A stretch of 10,163 nucleotides of DNA, taken from NCBI GenBank assembly GCA_022568115.1, contig JADFFP010000024.1:1-10163 (forward strand), read 5' to 3'. Made by a program: the position numbers and the translations under genes. Shown here in pieces: positions 5,846 through 10,163 of the stretch. Below the pieces are notes generated by a model. The model searched no databases, was not told the DNA's origin, and saw only the letters and a program-made list of their open reading frames with translations. Each line of letters starts with the position of its first letter. The first letter of the stretch is position 1. Source of the DNA: Pseudomonadota bacterium (GTDB taxonomy: Bacteria > Pseudomonadota > Alphaproteobacteria > Sphingomonadales > SMXR01).

Positions 5846-6640
5846 TCAGGCTTCTTTTTTCAAGATATTCCGGACCAGCTCGGCCTGCTCTGCCCGGTCG
5901 ACGTCAATGGCGATCCGGACCTCCTCCACCAGCACCGGGCGGACCACCGCGCCCAGCACCTTCGAGGCCCTGACCAGAGCCTCTTCCAGGGTAATGGTGC
6001 GGGTTATGACGCGGATCAGGGTGCCGAACCCGAACCCGGCGATCATCGTCAGGGTTTTTTTGCGGTCAGCCTCCACCTTGAGCCAGAAGCGGGCGGCGTT
6101 CAGGGCTTTCAGGTTCAGGAGCGCATAAAGGTTGCAGCCGGAATAGCCCTCGCCCTTCAGTTTGACGAAGGTCCTGCGCGCGCCCGGGAATTGGGCCCGA
6201 AGGCGGCTCATCTCGGCCAGCGCAAAGGCGACATCGGCCCCTTCCCCGGCCCGCGCCTGATGGCAAAAATCATCGATCGCTTTGGGAGTCAAAAGCGGGT
6301 TGTCGGCGGTCAGCACCAGCACTGGAAACGCCGGTTTGAGCGCCTCAATGGTTTTCAGGACACTGTTCACCGGCGAAATTCCGCCCTCCAGGAACCGGGT
6401 TCGCTTGACGTTGCGCCCGCACTTGATCAGGCCCTGTTCGATATCCTTGACCTGGTTGGCGACCACATAAACGTCGCTCACCGCGTGCGCCCCTTCCACC
6501 GCATCCAGAACGTAGCTGATCATCGGCCGGCCGTTGATGTCCAGCAGCGCTTTGCGGCCCGGAAAGGTCCCGGCCAGGGGATCATCCCTGGCCCGGTCGC
6601 CGGCCAGCACGAGTGCGGTAAAGCGCGTCTCCAGTGTCAT
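5846..6640 (-). CDS. MobA-like nucleotidyltransferase (NTP transferase domain)
   Basis: This 264-residue GT-A-type protein probably transfers a nucleotide from an NTP to a phosphorylated small molecule. The N-terminal nucleotide-binding loop reads ALVLAGDRARDDPLAG (9-24), a departure from the classic LAxGxGxR. K30 (GRKALLDINGRPM) follows. The metal-binding aspartate is D113 in LTADNPLLT, SGCNLY comes later, and a C-terminal IDVDR supplies a further Asp pair. The acceptor is unknown; the molybdenum-cofactor role of MobA itself is not implied. The frame extends to a TTG at 6664, but the ATG at 6640 is preferred: it has an AGGGGA ribosome site nine bases upstream and begins at the conserved domain. 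It is the first gene of a leftward pair with the HAD phosphatase, and its start faces the decarboxylase gene across 165 bases. Confidence 0.8.
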   Translation of the reverse strand: MTLETRFTALVLAGDRARDDPLAGTFPGRKALLDINGRPMISYVLDAVEGAHAVSDVYVVANQVKDIEQGLIKCGRNVKRTRFLEGGISPVNSVLKTIEALKPAFPVLVLTADNPLLTPKAIDDFCHQARAGEGADVAFALAEMSRLRAQFPGARRTFVKLKGEGYSGCNLYALLNLKALNAARFWLKVEADRKKTLTMIAGFGFGTLIRVITRTITLEEALVRASKVLGAVVRPVLVEEVRIAIDVDRAEQAELVRNILKKEA

Positions 6641-6805
6641 TGCTGTTGTTCCCCTGTCGATCAACTGTTAAAATCACCACATTCCAAACCCCAAATCCAC
6701 AGGATTTTTCAGAATGGGCTGGAAAACAACAGACCGGGGCTCAGTATTTGCTTGGCGGGGCGGATGTTTTGTTGCATACGCTTCTTGAATTGGCGGAATA
6801 ATTTT

Positions 6806-8302
6806 ATGACCAAAGCCCTATCCGGCAAAAAACCCGATGTTGAGATTACCCTCGATCCCGAGGATTGGGAAGCCTTTCGCCGTTTTGCCCATGAAGCGCT
6901 TGATCAGTCGATCGACTATATCGAAGGGGTGCGCGGCCGCCCCCCCTGGCAGCCCATGCCGAAAGCGGCGATGGAGGCGCTCAGCACTCCGGTTCCCATA
7001 AATGGCAAACCGGTCGAAGAGGTCTTCGGCGAGTTCCAGCAAAACATTTTTCCCTACCCGCTGGGCAATATTCACCCCCGGCACTGGGGCTGGGTTAACG
7101 GCTCCGGCACCCCTGAGGGGATCGTCGCCGAGATGCTGGCGGCGACCATGAACAGCAACCTGACCGGCCACGACCAGGCGCCGGTGTGGGTTGAAATGCA
7201 GGTCATCGGCTGGTTCCGCGAGTTGTTTGATTTCCCTTCCCGTTCCGGCGGCATCCTGGTCAGCGGCGGCACCATGGCCAACCTGACCGCGTTGCAGACC
7301 GCCAGAACCGCCAAGGCCGGGTTCGACATCAGGAGCGAGGGCCTGTCCTCGGGCAAAGCCGGACGCTATACCATCTATGGCTCCACGGAAACGCACTATT
7401 GCATTACCAAATCAGTGGATCTGCTGGGGTTCGGCAAGAAGGCCTACCGGGCGGTCCCGGTCAGGGAAGATTTCACCATCGACCCCAGGGCGCTGAAAAA
7501 ACAAATTGTAGCCGACAAAACCGCGGGCTTTACGCCGATGGTGATTGTCGGCAACGCCGGCACCGTCAACACCGGGGCGATCGATCCGCTGGAGGAGCTG
7601 GCGGATATCGCCAGGGCGCACAACATGTGGTTCCATGTCGATGGCGCATTTGGCGCGGTGGCCTATTTTTCAGAAAAACTCCGGCCCCGGCTGAAGGGCC
7701 TTAGCCTGGCCGATTCGATCGCCTTTGATCTGCACAAGTGGCTGTACCAGCCCTATGGGCTGGGCTGTGTGCTGGTCAAATCGGCACAGGCCTTGAGCGA
7801 TGCATTCTCGTTCGAAGCCAGTTATTTCCGGCCGCTGGCGGGCGGGGTCTCCAACGGGCCGATGACCTTTAATAATATCGGCATCGAGCATTCCCGGCGC
7901 TTCCGCGCGCTGGCGTTCTGGTTTTCGATGAAAACCCAGGGGCTGGAGAAATTCAAGGCCCTGTTCGAGCAAAACGTCGCCCAGGCGGCATATCTGGGCC
8001 GCCTGATCGAGAGCACCGAAAGCCTGGAGCTGTTGGCCCCGGTCGGCCTGAATGTGGTCGCCTTCCGGTACAATCCCGGCGGGCTGAGCGAAAATGACCT
8101 CGATAACCTCAACCGGCTGCTGTTGATCGAGATCCAGAACCGGGGCATCGCGGTGCCCTCGGCGACCACCCTGGACGGCAGGTTCGGCCTGAGAGCGGCG
8201 ATCGTCAACCACCGCAGCAGGCGGGAAGATTTCGAGGCGCTGGCGCAGGCGTTAAAGGAAATCGGCGATGAATTGAAAAAAAAGGACGACTGGGCGGCCT
8301 GA
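6806..8302 (+). CDS. PLP-dependent group II amino-acid decarboxylase
   Basis: This 498-residue enzyme is of the pyridoxal-dependent decarboxylase family (aromatic-amino-acid, glutamate, tyrosine and related decarboxylases). The PLP lysine is K311 in FDLHKWLYQ. H197 (STETHYCITK) should stack on the ring, and D279 (WFHVDGAFG) should contact the pyridine nitrogen. Other family signatures are ILVSGGTMANLTAL (150-163) and NAGTVNTGAIDPL (250-262). The C-terminal domain ends with NHRSRREDFEAL. Length is normal. The substrate cannot be deduced; HVDGAFG instead of HVDAAY suggests it is not a classical aromatic decarboxylase. ATG 6806 is chosen because GGCGGA lies about 8 bases upstream and the long open frame before it only shadows the gene on the other strand. 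The gene is divergent from the nucleotidyltransferase and converges on the TPR-sulfotransferase gene 14 bases away. Confidence 0.9.
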   Translation: MTKALSGKKPDVEITLDPEDWEAFRRFAHEALDQSIDYIEGVRGRPPWQPMPKAAMEALSTPVPINGKPVEEVFGEFQQNIFPYPLGNIHPRHWGWVNGSGTPEGIVAEMLAATMNSNLTGHDQAPVWVEMQVIGWFRELFDFPSRSGGILVSGGTMANLTALQTARTAKAGFDIRSEGLSSGKAGRYTIYGSTETHYCITKSVDLLGFGKKAYRAVPVREDFTIDPRALKKQIVADKTAGFTPMVIVGNAGTVNTGAIDPLEELADIARAHNMWFHVDGAFGAVAYFSEKLRPRLKGLSLADSIAFDLHKWLYQPYGLGCVLVKSAQALSDAFSFEASYFRPLAGGVSNGPMTFNNIGIEHSRRFRALAFWFSMKTQGLEKFKALFEQNVAQAAYLGRLIESTESLELLAPVGLNVVAFRYNPGGLSENDLDNLNRLLLIEIQNRGIAVPSATTLDGRFGLRAAIVNHRSRREDFEALAQALKEIGDELKKKDDWAA

Positions 8303-8316
8303 TTCCCAAAGACCCT

Positions 8317-10163
8317 CTAATAGCCGGATTTTTTGATTATGGGGGCGAGGCGCTTGCTGGCCGCCTTCATATGTTTTTTATAGCGGCTCCAGCGGCCGCT
8401 GGGATAAAGCTCAAATAAATTCCCCGCAATCTCCGCGCAGGTGGCTTTATCAAGCACCTTCCTGGCCCCGGTTTTGTTTTCAGGATCGATAAAATTCAGG
8501 ATCTTTTTGATTTCCCGGCGCGGCCTGGCCAGCAGGTTTTCCACTCTCAGCTCGATATAATCAAAGGACAGTTCGGACTTGTACTTTTCCCACACTTCCA
8601 TGCTGGCGGCGTAAATTTCTGAAATGTCCTTAAAACCGGCAAAGTTCAGAGTGGCCGGGTTCGGGACGAACCCTTTCATGTAGCAATTCAAAACCGCATC
8701 GAGCGGATGGATCATGGCGAATATGACCTTGGCGTCCGGGAACAATTTCAGGATCAAGGGTAAATCCAGGAAATTCAACGGGTGGGTGTTAATCGAAATT
8801 CCGTCCCTGGTTTTGGGTGAAATACTGTTCTTTAGCTTGTGATACAGCCCGGCCCAGGCGCGCGCCTCGTCCGCGGACATCTCCTTAAGACATTCGGGGT
8901 ATTGCTGGTCTTTGCTGATGCTGCGCCGCAGCCCGATAATCAGGGTTGAGTCTTCCAGAATCTGAAACTCCGGCACTTCGGATAAAAAGCCGCTCACGGC
9001 CTGGACCCCGCCCACAACAAAACCGACGACGAAAACCGGGGCCTCCTCACCCTCGATTTTCAAACTATAGGCGCTCGAAGGCGGGGAAGAAAAATCACTC
9101 TCCCGCATGGTGCGGATAAAATCATGCAGGTCGTTTTTTTCCGCCTCGAAAGCAGACCCTTCTTCCAGAAACAAGGTATTGGCCTTGTTGAAATAGCGGA
9201 ACGCCTGTTCGGTCTGGTCAAGGCTGTCATGGGCCTGGCCGAACTCGTAATAGATCCGGCTTCTATCGGCCACTCCGATCGGGCCGCCCAGCAGGGTTTT
9301 CAGGGTTTCAAGCGCTTCAATCGTGCGGCCCAGGTGACGTTCGCATTTGGCCTTGGTCAGGTGCGCGTTGTAATAGGGCCGGTCCTCCAGCTTCGGGGTC
9401 GCCAGAACCTGTTCGGAAATGGTCAGGCCTTCGGCATACTTGCCGGTCATCTCCAGCAGCGAACCGTAAAGGCTCAGGGTTTCCTGATGGCCAGGGTCAA
9501 GCGAAAGCGCGGCCTTGTAAGCTTTCATGGCCTCACCAAACTGCCCCATCCTTTGCATGATAAAGCCGAGGTTGGTCGTCGCCAGGATGTTTTCCGGGTC
9601 AATCTTCAGGATCGCCTGGTAATTTTCCAGCGCCGCGCTGTATTTGTCGAGTTTGAAATTGACGCCGCCAAGACTAAGGAGAGCAAGGACATGGCCGGGT
9701 TCCAGGCTGAGCGCTTTTTGGAGCCTTTCCCTGGCTTCCATCAGCTGTCCGTTTTTTTCCAGCAGGCGCCCGTACTCAACGTTCAGGAGGGTGTGTTTTT
9801 CCAGCCAGGGGGTAACTTTCTTCACCGCCTCGATCGCCTCGCCGGGACGCCTCAGAGCATAGCAAATCTTGCTCAGCTGTATGATTGCGGGGATGTATTG
9901 GGGTTTCAGCTTTAACGCTGCCCGGGCTGAGGTGAGGGCGTTGTCAAAGTTGCGCCGTTTGCGGAAAACCCGCGCCAAGTTAGTGTGAGCCTCAACGTTG
10001 CCGGGGGCATGATCCAGGGCATGGCGGAAACTGCTGATCGCCTGGCCGTAGTTTTTTTCCTTCTCCCGGAAAACCCCGAGATTGTTGTGGGCCTGGGAGA
10101 AAACAGTCCTGAGCAGGGTTTGGCTTTCCGGGCCCGGTTCCTGTCCTTGGCCCGGAGTGGCCC
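8317..10163 (-). CDS. TPR-sulfotransferase fusion, 5'-truncated by window, PAPS site degenerate
   Basis: The frame runs open from the right edge of the window to TAG at 8317-8319, giving at least 614 residues; the true start lies outside. The TTG at 9978 is not a start, because repeat-like sequence continues upstream (AHNNLGVF, NYGQAISSF, NVEAHTNLA). The N-terminal two thirds are about nine tetratricopeptide repeats (e.g. ENILATTNLGFIMQRMGQFG), a protein-binding scaffold. The C-terminal part, from about 9045 downward, aligns with the sulfotransferase fold and keeps the final GRWSRYKKHM. However, the usual PRSGTT phosphosulfate loop reads VVGGVQ (9001-9018), and the usual RxP...S 3'-phosphate site reads IHPLDAVLNCYM, with Ile at 8710-8712 and Asn at 8686-8688. 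It is probably cytosolic. Catalytic sulfation is doubtful, and a binding role is possible. Confidence 0.85.
   Translation of the reverse strand, partial: ATPGQGQEPGPESQTLLRTVFSQAHNNLGVFREKEKNYGQAISSFRHALDHAPGNVEAHTNLARVFRKRRNFDNALTSARAALKLKPQYIPAIIQLSKICYALRRPGEAIEAVKKVTPWLEKHTLLNVEYGRLLEKNGQLMEARERLQKALSLEPGHVLALLSLGGVNFKLDKYSAALENYQAILKIDPENILATTNLGFIMQRMGQFGEAMKAYKAALSLDPGHQETLSLYGSLLEMTGKYAEGLTISEQVLATPKLEDRPYYNAHLTKAKCERHLGRTIEALETLKTLLGGPIGVADRSRIYYEFGQAHDSLDQTEQAFRYFNKANTLFLEEGSAFEAEKNDLHDFIRTMRESDFSSPPSSAYSLKIEGEEAPVFVVGFVVGGVQAVSGFLSEVPEFQILEDSTLIIGLRRSISKDQQYPECLKEMSADEARAWAGLYHKLKNSISPKTRDGISINTHPLNFLDLPLILKLFPDAKVIFAMIHPLDAVLNCYMKGFVPNPATLNFAGFKDISEIYAASMEVWEKYKSELSFDYIELRVENLLARPRREIKKILNFIDPENKTGARKVLDKATCAEIAGNLFELYPSGRWSRYKKHMKAASKRLAPIIKKSGY

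Noticed and set aside
6641..6664. TTG start extending the nucleotidyltransferase by 8 residues
   Set aside because: The ATG at 6640 has a well-spaced AGGGGA and directly precedes the conserved domain; the extra residues overlap that ribosome site.
6693..6707. AAATCC-ACA-GGATTT hairpin in the divergent intergenic region
   Set aside because: The arms are only 6 bp and not clearly placed relative to any promoter; I found no convincing -35/-10 pair in this 165-base region.
6191..6805. Long in-frame extension upstream of the decarboxylase start
   Set aside because: It runs antisense to the well-supported nucleotidyltransferase gene and through the intergenic region, has low-complexity shadow-like composition, and lies before a start with a ribosome site and normal family length.
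9124..9915. 263-residue plus-strand open frame opposite the TPR region
   Set aside because: It is antisense to clear tetratricopeptide repeats and has no motif of its own.

Overview
The window reads as a G+C-rich chromosomal stretch from a proteobacterium, interrupted in the middle by a visibly A+T-rich block of about 3.1 kb. An alphaproteobacterial host is my best guess, from the style of the glyoxalase II and the TPR-sulfotransferase. This is an impression from protein flavour and base composition, not a phylogenetic result.

Left flank (1-1487). The 3' tail of an unidentified gene overlaps gloB (hydroxyacylglutathione hydrolase, the second enzyme of glutathione-dependent methylglyoxal detoxification) by one base. 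A small secreted protein of unknown function follows on the same strand.

A+T-rich block (about 1528-4640). This looks like an acquired defense cassette. A predicted promoter is overlapped by a 29-bp dyad and precedes a beta-class DNA methyltransferase (SPPY type, probably N4-cytosine). A type II restriction endonuclease follows directly; it resembles the XcyI/Cfr9I group, which cuts CCCGGG. Next comes a non-functional fragment matching the 3' end of gloB. Last, on the opposite strand, is a nucleoside-2-deoxyribosyltransferase/TIR-like protein of a type often met near defense genes. The gloB fragment shares a 32-bp stretch (31 identical) with the intact gloB, so the two copies bracket the methyltransferase and nuclease genes as a direct repeat. 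No integrase or transposase is in the window.

Right flank (4671-10163). G+C-rich genes resume: a small membrane methyltransferase of the isoprenylcysteine/phospholipid methyltransferase type; a leftward pair (nucleotidyltransferase, then HAD-IB phosphatase) likely forming an operon; a divergently placed PLP-dependent group II amino-acid decarboxylase; and a convergent, 5'-truncated TPR-sulfotransferase protein. The sulfotransferase domain of the last has lost the residues normally needed to bind PAPS, so it may be a pseudoenzyme.

The most interesting observations are the duplicated gloB 3' end, the palindrome sitting on the methyltransferase promoter, and the sulfotransferase domain with a replaced cofactor site. 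No tRNA, rRNA or CRISPR array was seen. Apart from gene-internal sequence, no stretch over 300 bases lacks a gene.
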